64,000 nt of DNA, from NCBI GenBank assembly GCA_049840515.1, contig JASGKW010000007.1, forward strand, positions 1-64,000, given 5' to 3'. Under the pieces are notes generated by a model. It had not been told where the DNA came from and ran no database searches. It saw nothing but the letters and a program-made list of their open reading frames with translations. Below, in pieces: positions 1 to 8,081 of this stretch. The stretch's first letter is position 1. Each line of letters starts with the position of its first letter. Both the position numbers and the translations under genes were made by a program. Source of the DNA: Muricomes sp049840515. Lineage in GTDB: Bacteria; Bacillota; Clostridia; Lachnospirales; Lachnospiraceae.

Positions 1-120
1 GTTTATGAATCAGGCTGGAAACCTGAATTTGGTAGTGTAAAGATATTTGTTGACGTAAATATTGCCGTAAGTGATACATTCGGTTTGCATCCATTGAGAA
101 GTACAAATAAGATTTTAAAC
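1..120. other. Left-edge stretch, unassigned
   Basis: Frame 1 of the plus strand stays open from the first base and could be the tail of a gene cut by the window edge, but it runs on through the terminator and into the tRNA-Leu. That argues that the reading is not a real gene end. A 39-codon frame on the minus strand is equally unconvincing. I recognise no family and assign no function. Confidence 0.2.
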
Positions 121-123
121 ATG

Positions 124-164
124 AAAAAAGCCTTAACTATGATATTCTCAAAGTTAAGGCTTTT
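124..164 (-). terminator. Intrinsic terminator of tRNA-Leu
   Basis: A 13-bp perfect stem (arms AAAAGCCTTAACT and AGTTAAGGCTTTT) is followed on the minus strand by a run of six T. It lies just beyond the 3' end of the minus-strand tRNA-Leu gene. A T run on the other side means it may also stop plus-strand transcription. Confidence 0.8.
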
Positions 165-166
165 GA

Positions 167-251
167 TGCGGAAGAAAAGAGACTTGAACTCTCACAGGAT
201 AACTCCCACTAGAACCTGAATCTAGCGCGTCTGCCATTCCGCCACTTCCGC
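167..251 (-). tRNA. tRNA-Leu (anticodon CAG)
   Basis: Read on the minus strand, this 85-nt sequence folds as a class II tRNA. The acceptor stem pairs GCGGAAG with CTTCCGC, the anticodon stem CTAGA/TCTAG encloses loop TTCAGGT giving anticodon CAG, there is a long variable arm, and a GTTCAAGTC T-loop is present. The discriminator base is A and the CCA end is not encoded. It would read CUG leucine codons. Confidence 0.93.
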
Positions 252-314
252 TCGACAACAAATATCATATCATACGTGATTATATTTGTAAACCCCCAAT
301 ATTATTTTATTTTT

Positions 315-365
315 CAAAGGGGACTGTCCCTTTTGCTCTCCATTTGCAGAATTGTGTCAAAATAT
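315..365 (+). repeat. Dispersed repeat A, copy 1
   Basis: This is an approximately 50-bp element with a palindromic head (AAAGGGGACTGTCCCTTTT) and a less conserved tail ending TTGTGTCAAAATA. The same head and tail occur at 6165, 8013 (inverted), 20315 and 36342 (inverted). Here it lies just upstream of the fab operon promoter. Confidence 0.7.
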
Positions 366-380
366 TTTATCATTTATTTC

Positions 381-408
381 TTGACAAATGGCATGATTAT
401 GATATACT
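381..408 (+). promoter_or_regulatory. Sigma-A promoter of the fab operon
   Basis: A perfect -35 (TTGACA) and a -10 (TATACT) are separated by 16 bp, about 65 bp before fabH. No gene lies between the tRNA-Leu and fabH. The -10 abuts the FabT-like palindrome, so a bound repressor would block polymerase. Confidence 0.75.
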
Positions 409-420
409 TTGATAATCAAA
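408..420. promoter_or_regulatory. FabT-like operator
   Basis: TTTGATAATCAAA is a perfect 13-bp palindrome at the 3' edge of the fab promoter -10. It matches the TTTGA-ATCAAA form described for FabT/MarR repressors of fatty acid synthesis in Firmicutes. A MarR-family gene closes the same operon (10888), which makes an autoregulatory loop likely. That this protein binds here is inference. Confidence 0.65.
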
Positions 421-471
421 CTATTTTAATTCAAAGATATTTTAAAATAAAATCAAACATGGAGATAGAAT

Positions 472-1435
472 ATGATTGGAAGGATATGGGGAACTGGTTC
501 CTGTGTGCCGGAACATTTTCTGGATAATAATGATTTGGCTAAGATTGTAGATACAAATGACGAGTGGATTCGGGAACGTACCGGGGTTGTCAGGAGACAT
601 ATTATACAAGATGAAACGATGGTTTCGATGGCGTCTGAGGCGTCGAAACGTGCTTTGGAAAACAGTGGCGTTGCTCCTGAGGAACTGGATTTGATTATAG
701 TTTCTACATTTACTTCTGAAGTATTACTCCCCTGTGCTGCCTGTGAAGTGCAGCGCGAAATTGGAGCGGTAAATGCTACTGGATTTGACTTAAATGCGGC
801 ATGTACAGGATTTGTATTTGCGTATAACACAGCCCAGGCATATATCGCTTCTGGCATGTACCGGAATGTGCTTGTCATCGGAGTCAGAAAGTTTGTCGAA
901 TATGGTCAACTGGAAAGACCGTGGAACCTGTATTCTCTTTGGAGACGGGGCGGGGGCTGTAGTGTTGAAAGCTGAGGAGGGAAGGCTGTATCAGCCGGTG
1001 ACTCATTCAGATGGAAATAAAGGAAGTGCCCTGACCTGTATGAGCAGACACAGAAAAGGATGGGTTTCAGGTACAGAGGATTTGGACTCTTATATGAAGA
1101 TGGACGGTCAGGCGGTATTTAAATTTGCTGTGAAGCAGGTGCCTGAGGTAATCCTTGAAGTTTTGGAAAAAGTAGAGATTTCCGTGGATGATATTGATTA
1201 TTTTCTGCTTCATCAGGCAAATAAGAGAATTATTGACGGGGTGGCAAAGCGTTTGAAACAAGATATTGAGAAATTCCCTATGAATTTAGATGAATATGGG
1301 AATACTTCTTCAGCAAGCATCCCTATTCTTTTAGATGAAATGAATCAAAAAGGTATGTTCAGGCCGGGACAAAAACTGGTAATGGCAGGCTTTGGGGCAG
1401 GGCTTTCCTGGGGAGCCACCTGCTTTATGTGGTAA
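472..1435 (+). CDS. fabH: 3-oxoacyl-ACP synthase III (FabH), frameshifted
   Basis: FabH starts each fatty acid chain by condensing acetyl-CoA (or a branched acyl-CoA) with malonyl-ACP. The N-terminal frame carries the active-site Cys (NAACTGF, about residue 111). The C-terminal frame carries the catalytic His (LLHQANKR) and Asn (YGNTSSAS) and ends in the usual GxGLSWG motif. The two frames join at about position 886, where one extra A follows GGAGTC. Removing it gives a continuous protein of about 320 aa, the normal family length. All three catalytic residues are present, so this is probably a sequence error and not decay. It is the first gene of the fab operon, directly behind the predicted FabT-controlled promoter. 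Confidence 0.9.
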
Positions 1436-1513
1436 GAAACAGAGGTAATTCCCGGCGGGGCCGGATTACATAAATAATAAAAAATTAAAAGACCAAGAAA
1501 GGAATTTAAAATT

Positions 1514-1738
1514 ATGTTAGAGAAAGTAAAAGAAATCGTAGCAGATTCATTGGGAGCAGAAATTGACACACTTACAGAGGCAACTTCTTTTAAGGAAGAT
1601 TTGGGTGCAGATTCTTTAGATTTATTTGAAGTAGTTATGGCATTTGAGGAAGAGTTCGGCGTAGAGATTCCGTCTGAAGACCTGGAGAAGATTGCTACCA
1701 TCGGAGATGTAACAAAATATCTGGAAGAACATAAATAG
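1514..1738 (+). CDS. acpP: Acyl carrier protein
   Basis: This small acidic protein (74 aa) carries growing acyl chains as thioesters on a 4'-phosphopantetheine arm. The attachment motif GADSLDLFE places the modified serine at about residue 34, and the four-helix ACP pattern and length are typical. An AAGAAAGG-type ribosome binding site precedes the ATG. It lies between fabH and fabK, where acpP is commonly found in clostridial fab operons. Confidence 0.96.
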   Translation: MLEKVKEIVADSLGAEIDTLTEATSFKEDLGADSLDLFEVVMAFEEEFGVEIPSEDLEKIATIGDVTKYLEEHK

Positions 1739-1765
1739 AGAAAACGTAATAGAAAGGTTGTTAGT

Positions 1766-2704
1766 ATGAAAACAAAAGTAACCGAAATTTTAGGAATTGA
1801 ATATCCAATTATCCAGGGTGGAATGGCATGGGTTGCTGAATATCATCTTGCAGCCGCCGTATCAGAAGCTGGCGGGCTTGGACTGATTGGAGCGGCGAGC
1901 GCGCCTGCTGACTGGGTACGGGAACAGGTTAGAGAAGCGAAAAAGCTTACAAATAAGCCTTTTGGCGTAAATATTATGTTGATGAGTCCTTATGCGGACG
2001 AAGTTGCGAAAATAATCGTGGAGGAAGGCGTTAAGGTGGTAACTACCGGCGCAGGTTCCCCTGAAAAATATATGAAGATGTGGAAAGATGCCGGGGTAAA
2101 AGTAATTCCTGTTGTCGCATCCGTGGCTCTTGCAAAGCGTATGGAGCGCTGTGGTGCAGATGCTGTGGTGGCAGAGGGAACAGAGGCCGGCGGACATATT
2201 GGTGAAAATACGACTTTTGTTTTGGTGCCTCAGGTTGTGGATGCGGTAAGCATCCCTGTTATCGCGGCTGGCGGTATTGCTGACGGAAGAGGTGTTGCGG
2301 CGGCGTTTATGCTTGGCGCACAGGCGATACAGATGGGCACTCATTTTGTGGTGACGAATGAATCTATTGTTCATGATAATTATAAGAAATGCATTTTAAA
2401 AGCCAGAGATATTGATTCCAGAGTTACAGGACGTTCTACAGGACATCCGGTGCGGGCACTGCGCAATCAGATGACAAAAACTTATCTGGAAAAAGAGCAG
2501 GCAGGTGCTGGTTTTGAAGAACTGGAGCTTCTCACACTTGGCGGACTTCGGAAAGCTGTAGTGGAAGGCGATATCATCAATGGCAGTGTGATGGCGGGAC
2601 AGATAGCCGGAATGGTAAAAGAAGAATTATCCTGTCATGACCTGATTCAGAAACTTGTAAAAGAGACAGACAGCCTGATTGGAGGCAAAGGATTTTATGA
2701 GTAA
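1766..2704 (+). CDS. fabK: Enoyl-ACP reductase II (FabK)
   Basis: FabK is the FMN-dependent enoyl-ACP reductase that completes each elongation cycle in many Firmicutes in place of FabI. The protein (312 aa) is a TIM-barrel flavoprotein of the nitronate monooxygenase superfamily. Visible motifs are the N-terminal IIQGGMAWV, the EAGGHIG loop and the phosphate-binding AAGGIADGRG, in the right order. Its 3' end overlaps the start of fabD, which indicates translational coupling. Context among fab genes supports FabK over a general nitronate monooxygenase. Confidence 0.93.
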   Translation: MKTKVTEILGIEYPIIQGGMAWVAEYHLAAAVSEAGGLGLIGAASAPADWVREQVREAKKLTNKPFGVNIMLMSPYADEVAKIIVEEGVKVVTTGAGSPEKYMKMWKDAGVKVIPVVASVALAKRMERCGADAVVAEGTEAGGHIGENTTFVLVPQVVDAVSIPVIAAGGIADGRGVAAAFMLGAQAIQMGTHFVVTNESIVHDNYKKCILKARDIDSRVTGRSTGHPVRALRNQMTKTYLEKEQAGAGFEELELLTLGGLRKAVVEGDIINGSVMAGQIAGMVKEELSCHDLIQKLVKETDSLIGGKGFYE

Positions 2705-3617
2705 AATTGCATTTATGTTTCCCGGCCAGGGCGCTCAGAAAGCCGGAATGGGAAAAGATTTTTATGAAAATAGTGAAACAGCGAGGGTGGTCTTTGACAG
2801 AGCATCCCAATTGCTGGATATAGATATGAAAGCACTTTGCTTTGAAGAAAATGATTTATTAGACCAGACAGAATATACTCAGGCAGCTCTTGTGACAACT
2901 TGTCTGGCTATGGCAAAGGTTTTAGAGGAGAGAGGGCTGAAAGCTGATGTAACAGCAGGATTGAGTCTGGGCGAGTATTCCGCCATAGCTGTGGCAGGGG
3001 GAATGAGCGCGGATGATGCGATTGTGTCAGTCAGAAAGCGCGGTATCTTGATGCAGACGGCGGTTCCAGGAGGAAAAGGCTCTATGGCTGCTGTTCTTGG
3101 AATGGACGCCGAGAAAATTGAGCAGGTTCTTGAGGGGATTGATGGAGCCAGCATTGCTAATTACAACTGTCCGGGACAGATTGTGATTACCGGATGGAAA
3201 GAAAGTGTGGAGCAGGCGGCTGAGGCATTAAAGGCGGCGGGAGCAAAGAGAGTGCTTCCATTAAATGTAAGCGGGCCTTTTCATTCCCCTATGCTGGAAG
3301 AGGCAGGAAAGAAGCTTCAGGAAGTCCTGGATAAAGTGGAGCTGCACACCCTGGAGATTCCTTATGTAACAAATGTTACAGCAAATTATGTGAATGATAT
3401 CAGTGAAATAAAGTCCCTTCTTGTGAAGCAGGTGGCATCTTCTGTGCGCTGGCAGCAGAGTGTGGAGAACATGATAGAAGACGGCACAGATGTGTTTGTG
3501 GAAGTGGGACCTGGAAAAACACTTGCAGGGTTTATGAAGAAGATTAATAAGGATGTCAAAGTTTATAACGTGGAAACATGGGAAGATGTAGATAAGGTGG
3601 TCGGTGAATTATGTTAG
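2697..3617 (+). CDS. fabD: Malonyl-CoA:ACP transacylase (FabD)
   Basis: FabD moves the malonyl group from CoA to ACP, supplying extender units. The start at MSKIAFMFPGQG is chosen because it opens with the conserved FPGQGAQ motif and overlaps the fabK stop; a GGAGG lies 11 bases upstream. The nucleophile motif GLSLGEYSA places the active Ser at about residue 90, with the partner His in SGPFHSPM. The length, 306 aa, is normal. The gene ends inside the fabG start. Confidence 0.95.
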   Translation: MSKIAFMFPGQGAQKAGMGKDFYENSETARVVFDRASQLLDIDMKALCFEENDLLDQTEYTQAALVTTCLAMAKVLEERGLKADVTAGLSLGEYSAIAVAGGMSADDAIVSVRKRGILMQTAVPGGKGSMAAVLGMDAEKIEQVLEGIDGASIANYNCPGQIVITGWKESVEQAAEALKAAGAKRVLPLNVSGPFHSPMLEEAGKKLQEVLDKVELHTLEIPYVTNVTANYVNDISEIKSLLVKQVASSVRWQQSVENMIEDGTDVFVEVGPGKTLAGFMKKINKDVKVYNVETWEDVDKVVGELC

Positions 3618-4351
3618 AAGGAAAAATAGCAGTAGTTACAGGCGCATCCAGAGGCATCGGAAAGGCCGTTGCCCTGAAACTGGCACAAGATGGAGCATTG
3701 GTTGTCATTAATTACAATGGTTCCAAAGACAGAGCTGAGGAAGTAAAAGAAGAAATCCAGAAGAGCGGAGGAAACGCAGAAATATTCCAGTGTGATGTTT
3801 CAGATTTCCATGCCTGTGAGGAATTTTTAGGAGAAGTAATTGGAAAATTTGGCCGCATTGATATTCTTGTAAATAATGCAGGAATTACAAGGGACGGTCT
3901 TTTAATGAAAATGTCAGAGGAAGATTTTGACGCTGTTTTAAATACAAATCTAAAAGGTACATTTAACTGTATCAGATTTGTGACAAGACAGATGATTAAG
4001 CAGAGAAACGGGCGTATCATCAACCTTTCTTCTGTATCAGGTGTCCTTGGAAATGCAGGTCAGGCGAATTATTCAGCTTCTAAGGCAGGAGTAATCGGAC
4101 TTACAAAGGCGACTGCAAGAGAGCTTGCCTCCAGGGGTATAACAGTGAATGCTATTGCACCTGGCTTCATCCGCACAGAAATGACAGAGGTGCTTTCAGA
4201 TAAGGTAAAAGAAAGCGTTTCCGCAGAAATCCCGCTGGGACATTTTGGAGAGCCGGAAGATATCGCAGAGGCAGCTGCATTTCTGGCATCAGAAAAAGCA
4301 AGATATATCACAGGTCAGGTACTGTGCGTAGACGGCGGAATGGCGATGTAA
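3611..4351 (+). CDS. fabG: 3-oxoacyl-ACP reductase (FabG)
   Basis: FabG is the NADPH-dependent short-chain dehydrogenase that reduces 3-oxoacyl-ACP. The protein is 246 aa with the cofactor motif TGASRGIG at residues 10-17, the NNAG motif, the catalytic Ser in INLSSVSG, and the YSASKAG pair of Tyr and Lys. The start codon overlaps the fabD stop. About 100 bp follow before fabF, including a 13-base match to the arms of the long hairpin at 59252. Confidence 0.96.
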   Translation: MLEGKIAVVTGASRGIGKAVALKLAQDGALVVINYNGSKDRAEEVKEEIQKSGGNAEIFQCDVSDFHACEEFLGEVIGKFGRIDILVNNAGITRDGLLMKMSEEDFDAVLNTNLKGTFNCIRFVTRQMIKQRNGRIINLSSVSGVLGNAGQANYSASKAGVIGLTKATARELASRGITVNAIAPGFIRTEMTEVLSDKVKESVSAEIPLGHFGEPEDIAEAAAFLASEKARYITGQVLCVDGGMAM

Positions 4352-4458
4352 GTGAGAGTTTTAACTAAGCCAGCGACAAAAAAGGCTGCGCAGCGGCCAA
4401 CTTGATGTAATGGCTGAACTGTTATTGTATATAAACGAATGTAATATAGGAGATGAGT

Positions 4459-5697
4459 ATGAAGAGAAGAGTTGTAGTGACTGGAATGGGAGCAGTAACT
4501 CCGATTGGTAATTCAGTGGAGGAGTTCTGGAGCGGAATCCGGGCAGGAAAAGTTGGAATCGGACCGATTACAAAATTTGATGCATCTGAATACAAAGTGC
4601 AGATTGCAGCAGAAGTAAAAGACTTCACAGCAAAGGATTATATGGACTTTAAAGCGGCAAAGCGCATGGAGCCATTTTCCCAGTATGCGGTTGCTGCAGC
4701 GAAGGAAGCCTTTTTAGATTCAGGAATTGATATGGAAAAAGAAGACCCTTACCGGGCAGGTGTAATTGTAGGCTCCGGAATCGGAAGTCTTCAGGTTGTA
4801 GAAACAAACTACACGAAAATCGTGGAAAAAGGGCCCAGCAGAGTTGCCCCTCTGATGGTTCCTCTGATGATATCTAACATGGCGGCAGGAAATGTTTCTA
4901 TCCAGCTTGGGCTGAAAGGAAAATGTACAAATGTAGTGACAGCCTGTGCATCAGGAACAAACTGTATCGGAGATGCATTTCGGGCAATTCAGTATGATGA
5001 CGCGGACATTATGGTGGCAGGGGGAACAGAAAGCTGTATCTGTCCTACAGGCGTAGCAGGATTTACAGGATTGACCGCACTCTCCGCATCTTCAGACCCC
5101 ATGCGGGCCTCCATACCATTTGATAAAGAAAGAGACGGCTTTGTCCTGGGAGAAGGAGCCGGAATCGTTGTTCTGGAAGAACTGGAACATGCAAAGGCAA
5201 GAGGTGCAAAGATTTATGCGGAGCTGGTTGGGTACGGCTCTACAGGAGATGCATTTCACATCACATCCCCTCAGGAAGACGGTGAGGGAGCGGGAATGGC
5301 CATGAAACTGGCGATGAAAGAGGCAGGAGCATCACCGGAGCAGATTGATTATATCAATGCACACGGAACAAGCACGCACCACAACGATTTATTTGAAACA
5401 AGAGCGATTAAATATGCTCTGGGAGAAGCAGCAAATGATGTTGTAATAAACTCCACAAAGTCCATGATAGGTCACCTTTTGGGTGCAGCGGGCGGCGCAG
5501 AATTCATTGTATGTGTAAAGAGTATTCAAGATGGATACATCCACCAGACAATGGGAACAACTGAAACTGACCCAGAGTGTGATTTAAATTACGCAATCGG
5601 GACGCCGGTAGAAAAAGATATCAATTATGTGCTGACCAACTCCTTAGGATTTGGCGGACATAACGCAACCTTATTATTAAAAAAGTATGAAGGATAG
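4459..5697 (+). CDS. fabF: 3-oxoacyl-ACP synthase II (FabF)
   Basis: FabF is the elongating condensing enzyme. The second of two nearby ATGs is chosen because TAGGAG ends six bases before it, while it touches the first. The catalytic triad is visible: Cys at about residue 163 (VTACASGTN) and the two His in NAHGTSTHHND and KSMIGHLLGAAG. The length, 412 aa, is standard. The accB ATG lies 10 bp beyond the fabF stop. Confidence 0.95.
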   Translation: MKRRVVVTGMGAVTPIGNSVEEFWSGIRAGKVGIGPITKFDASEYKVQIAAEVKDFTAKDYMDFKAAKRMEPFSQYAVAAAKEAFLDSGIDMEKEDPYRAGVIVGSGIGSLQVVETNYTKIVEKGPSRVAPLMVPLMISNMAAGNVSIQLGLKGKCTNVVTACASGTNCIGDAFRAIQYDDADIMVAGGTESCICPTGVAGFTGLTALSASSDPMRASIPFDKERDGFVLGEGAGIVVLEELEHAKARGAKIYAELVGYGSTGDAFHITSPQEDGEGAGMAMKLAMKEAGASPEQIDYINAHGTSTHHNDLFETRAIKYALGEAANDVVINSTKSMIGHLLGAAGGAEFIVCVKSIQDGYIHQTMGTTETDPECDLNYAIGTPVEKDINYVLTNSLGFGGHNATLLLKKYEG

Positions 5698-5707
5698 GGG
5701 TGAAACC

Positions 5708-6166
5708 ATGAATATAGAACAAATATTACAATTGGTAGAATCAGTGTCTAACTCCACATTAGCAGAATTCAAGTATGAAGAAGGCGGAGTAAAACTTTCT
5801 CTGAAAAAAACAACAGAAGGACAGTTTCAGACAGTACCTGCCGTACACACAGCAGCAGTGCAGACAATACAGTCAGCTCCTGTAAAAGCAGCGGAAACAG
5901 AAGAAACTGCAAAAGCAGATAAAGCTATCTCTGGAAACGTAGTAAAATCACCTCTGGTAGGAACATTCTATACAGCGCCCTCCGAAAATGCAGAAGCATT
6001 TGTAAAAGTTGGGGATACAGTAAAAGAAGGGCAGGTTCTGGCTATTGTAGAGGCTATGAAGCTGATGAACGAAATCGAAAGTGACTTTGCCGGAACAGTG
6101 ACAGAAATACTGGTAGAAAACGGAAAATCAGTAGAGTACGGAGAGCCGTTATTCGTGATAGCATAA
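5708..6166 (+). CDS. accB: Biotin carboxyl carrier protein (AccB)
   Basis: AccB carries the biotin of acetyl-CoA carboxylase between the carboxylase and transferase parts. The start MNIEQILQL is the family's usual opening. The C-terminal biotinyl domain contains VEAMKLMNEIE, with the biotinylated Lys at about residue 118 of 152. An Ala/Thr/Val-rich linker (about residues 40-75) joins it to the N-terminal segment. The stop codon directly touches repeat A copy 2. Confidence 0.95.
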   Translation: MNIEQILQLVESVSNSTLAEFKYEEGGVKLSLKKTTEGQFQTVPAVHTAAVQTIQSAPVKAAETEETAKADKAISGNVVKSPLVGTFYTAPSENAEAFVKVGDTVKEGQVLAIVEAMKLMNEIESDFAGTVTEILVENGKSVEYGEPLFVIA

Positions 6167-6212
6167 AAGGGGTCAGACCCCTTTGCAAGCCATTTTTCGA
6201 GTTTTTCAGAAA
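6165..6212 (+). repeat. Dispersed repeat A, copy 2
   Basis: The head AAAGGGGTCAGACCCCTTT is a near-perfect palindrome, followed by a tail ending GTTTTTCAGAAAGTA. It fills most of the gap between accB and fabZ inside the fab operon. It starts in the accB stop codon, so it must be transcribed. Confidence 0.7.
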
Positions 6213-6223
6213 GTAGGTTAAAT

Positions 6224-6656
6224 ATGAACAAATTAGACATTAATCAGATTCAGGAAATTATTCCTCACAGGCATCCTTTTCTTTTGATTGACTACATCGA
6301 GGATTATGAGCCGGGACAGTATGCGGTGGGCTACAAGTGTGTGACATACCGGGAAGATTTTTTTAAGGGGCATTTTCCGGGCCATCCGGTTATGCCTGGT
6401 GTGCTGACTCTGGAGGCTTTAGCACAGGTCGGTGCGGTGGCGATTCTTAGCATGGAACAGAATAAGGGAAAGATTGCTTATTTTGGCGGTGTTCAGAAAT
6501 GTAAGTTTAAGGGAATGGTATGTCCGGGCGACAAGCTGAAGCTGGAGACGACAATCATCAAATGTAAGGGGCCTGTGGGAGTTGGCCAGGCAACGGCATC
6601 GGTGGACGGTAAGGTCGTAGTTACCGCTGAGCTTGACATTTATGGTAGGAAATTAA
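6224..6656 (+). CDS. fabZ: 3-hydroxyacyl-ACP dehydratase (FabZ), 3' frameshift
   Basis: FabZ removes water from 3-hydroxyacyl-ACP to give the enoyl intermediate. Hot-dog fold signatures are IPHRHPFLLID and GHFPGHPVMPGV, which contains the catalytic His, with the acidic residue in LEALAQVGA. Read straight through, the frame would end late with a basic non-family tail. Removing one G at about 6635 instead gives the usual ending AELTFMVGN and a 143-aa protein. I therefore place the true stop at 6654-6656, just before the accC ribosome binding site. Confidence 0.87.
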
Positions 6657-6671
6657 GGAGATGTGCAGGGT

Positions 6672-8006
6672 ATGATTGAAAAAGTATTGATTGCAAATAG
6701 AGGAGAAATTGCCGTGCGCATTATCCGGGCATGCAGAGAAATGGGCATAGAAACTGTTGCTGTTTATTCTGAGGCGGACAAAGAAGCTCTGCATACACAG
6801 CTGGCTGACGAGGCAATCTGTATTGGTCCCGCGTCATCCACAGAAAGTTATCTGAATATGCAGCGCATTATCAGTGCAACCTTGGTATCCGGCGCAGACG
6901 CCATTCATCCGGGATTTGGATTTCTTTCAGAAAACAGTAAATTTGCGGAATTGTGTGAGCAGTGCAATATTACATTTATAGGACCGGATTCCAGTGTAAT
7001 CCGCAAAATGGGAAATAAGCAGGAGGCCAGAAATACCATGGTAGCCGCCAATGTACCTGTCATTCCGGGCAGCAAAGAGCCCGTTTACGAGGCGGAAATT
7101 GGTGCTGAAGTTGCCAAAGGAATCGGATACCCTGTCATTGTGAAGGCGGCCCTTGGAGGCGGCGGAAAAGGGATGCGTGTGGCTGCGACACCAGAGGAAT
7201 TTGAAAATAGCTTTAATACGGCACAAAAAGAGGCTGAGATGGCATTTGGCGACGGAACTATGTATATTGAACATTTCGTTCAGCATCCGCGGCATATAGA
7301 ATTCCAGATTCTTGCGGATAAATACGGCAACGTCATTCATCTTGGAGAGCGTGACTGTTCTGTTCAGAGGAATCACCAGAAAATGATTGAGGAATCACCT
7401 TCTATCGCTCTTTCAGAGGAATTGCGCACAAAAATGGGAGAGGCAGCTGTAAAAGCGGCTAAGGCGGCCCAATATTCAAATGCCGGGACCATAGAATTTT
7501 TATTAGAAAAGAACGGCAATTTTTACTTCATGGAAATGAACACAAGAATCCAGGTGGAGCACCCGGTTACAGAGTGGGTCACAGGAATTGATTTAATAAA
7601 AGAGCAAATTCGTATAGCGGACGGCAAAAAGTTAAACTATACTCAGGAAGATATAAAAATAACCGGGCACGCTATAGAGTGCCGCATCAATGCGGAAAAT
7701 CCGAAAAAGAATTTCCGTCCCTCCCCTGGAACAATTACAGATATGTATCTTCCGGGAGGAAAAGGTGTGCGGATTGACTCTGCTATCTACAGCGGATACA
7801 CAGTGACACCTTACTATGATTCCATGCTGGCAAAACTGATAGTGCACGCAAACAACCGGGAAGAAGCAATCCGGAAAATGCGCAGCGCACTGGGCGAGAT
7901 TATCATAGAAGGCATTGACACAAATGTAGATTATCAGTATGAAATATTACATCATCCAGATTTTGAATCAGGGGATATTGATATCGAATTCATAGAGCGA
8001 TTGTAA
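6672..8006 (+). CDS. accC: Acetyl-CoA carboxylase, biotin carboxylase (AccC)
   Basis: AccC uses ATP and bicarbonate to carboxylate the biotin on AccB. The start MIEKVLIANRGEIAVRII matches the family opening; an upstream GTG is less likely. The order is the biotin carboxylase N-domain, the ATP-grasp domain with the glycine loop AALGGGGKGMRVA, the catalytic EMNTRIQVEHPVTE segment and the C-domain. The 444-aa length is normal. An inverted copy of repeat A separates it from accDA. Confidence 0.96.
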   Translation: MIEKVLIANRGEIAVRIIRACREMGIETVAVYSEADKEALHTQLADEAICIGPASSTESYLNMQRIISATLVSGADAIHPGFGFLSENSKFAELCEQCNITFIGPDSSVIRKMGNKQEARNTMVAANVPVIPGSKEPVYEAEIGAEVAKGIGYPVIVKAALGGGGKGMRVAATPEEFENSFNTAQKEAEMAFGDGTMYIEHFVQHPRHIEFQILADKYGNVIHLGERDCSVQRNHQKMIEESPSIALSEELRTKMGEAAVKAAKAAQYSNAGTIEFLLEKNGNFYFMEMNTRIQVEHPVTEWVTGIDLIKEQIRIADGKKLNYTQEDIKITGHAIECRINAENPKKNFRPSPGTITDMYLPGGKGVRIDSAIYSGYTVTPYYDSMLAKLIVHANNREEAIRKMRSALGEIIIEGIDTNVDYQYEILHHPDFESGDIDIEFIERL

Positions 8007-8012
8007 CAGGGG

Positions 8013-8063
8013 TATTTTGAGAATATTCTGAAAATGGAGCGCAAAAGGGTCAGTCCCCTTTGC
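8013..8063 (-). repeat. Dispersed repeat A, copy 3 (inverted)
   Basis: On the minus strand this reads AAAGGGGACTGACCCTTTT followed by a tail very close to copy 1, including GCTCCATTTTCAGAAT. It lies between accC and accDA. An in-frame ATG inside it could falsely extend accDA upstream. Confidence 0.7.
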
Positions 8064-8081
8064 GGGATTAGGAGCTATTGT

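Noticed and set aside
276..527. An 83-aa plus-strand frame across the fab promoter
   Set aside because: It covers repeat A, the promoter and the start of fabH in another frame, with no coding pattern.
472..1435. fabH, selA, secY, rplB and others as true pseudogenes
   Set aside because: Catalytic residues and lengths are normal once single-base indels are corrected, and several of the genes are essential.
8034..8081. An N-terminal extension of accDA from an upstream ATG
   Set aside because: The extra codons are repeat A sequence and lack a ribosome binding site; the ATG at 8082 has a good one.
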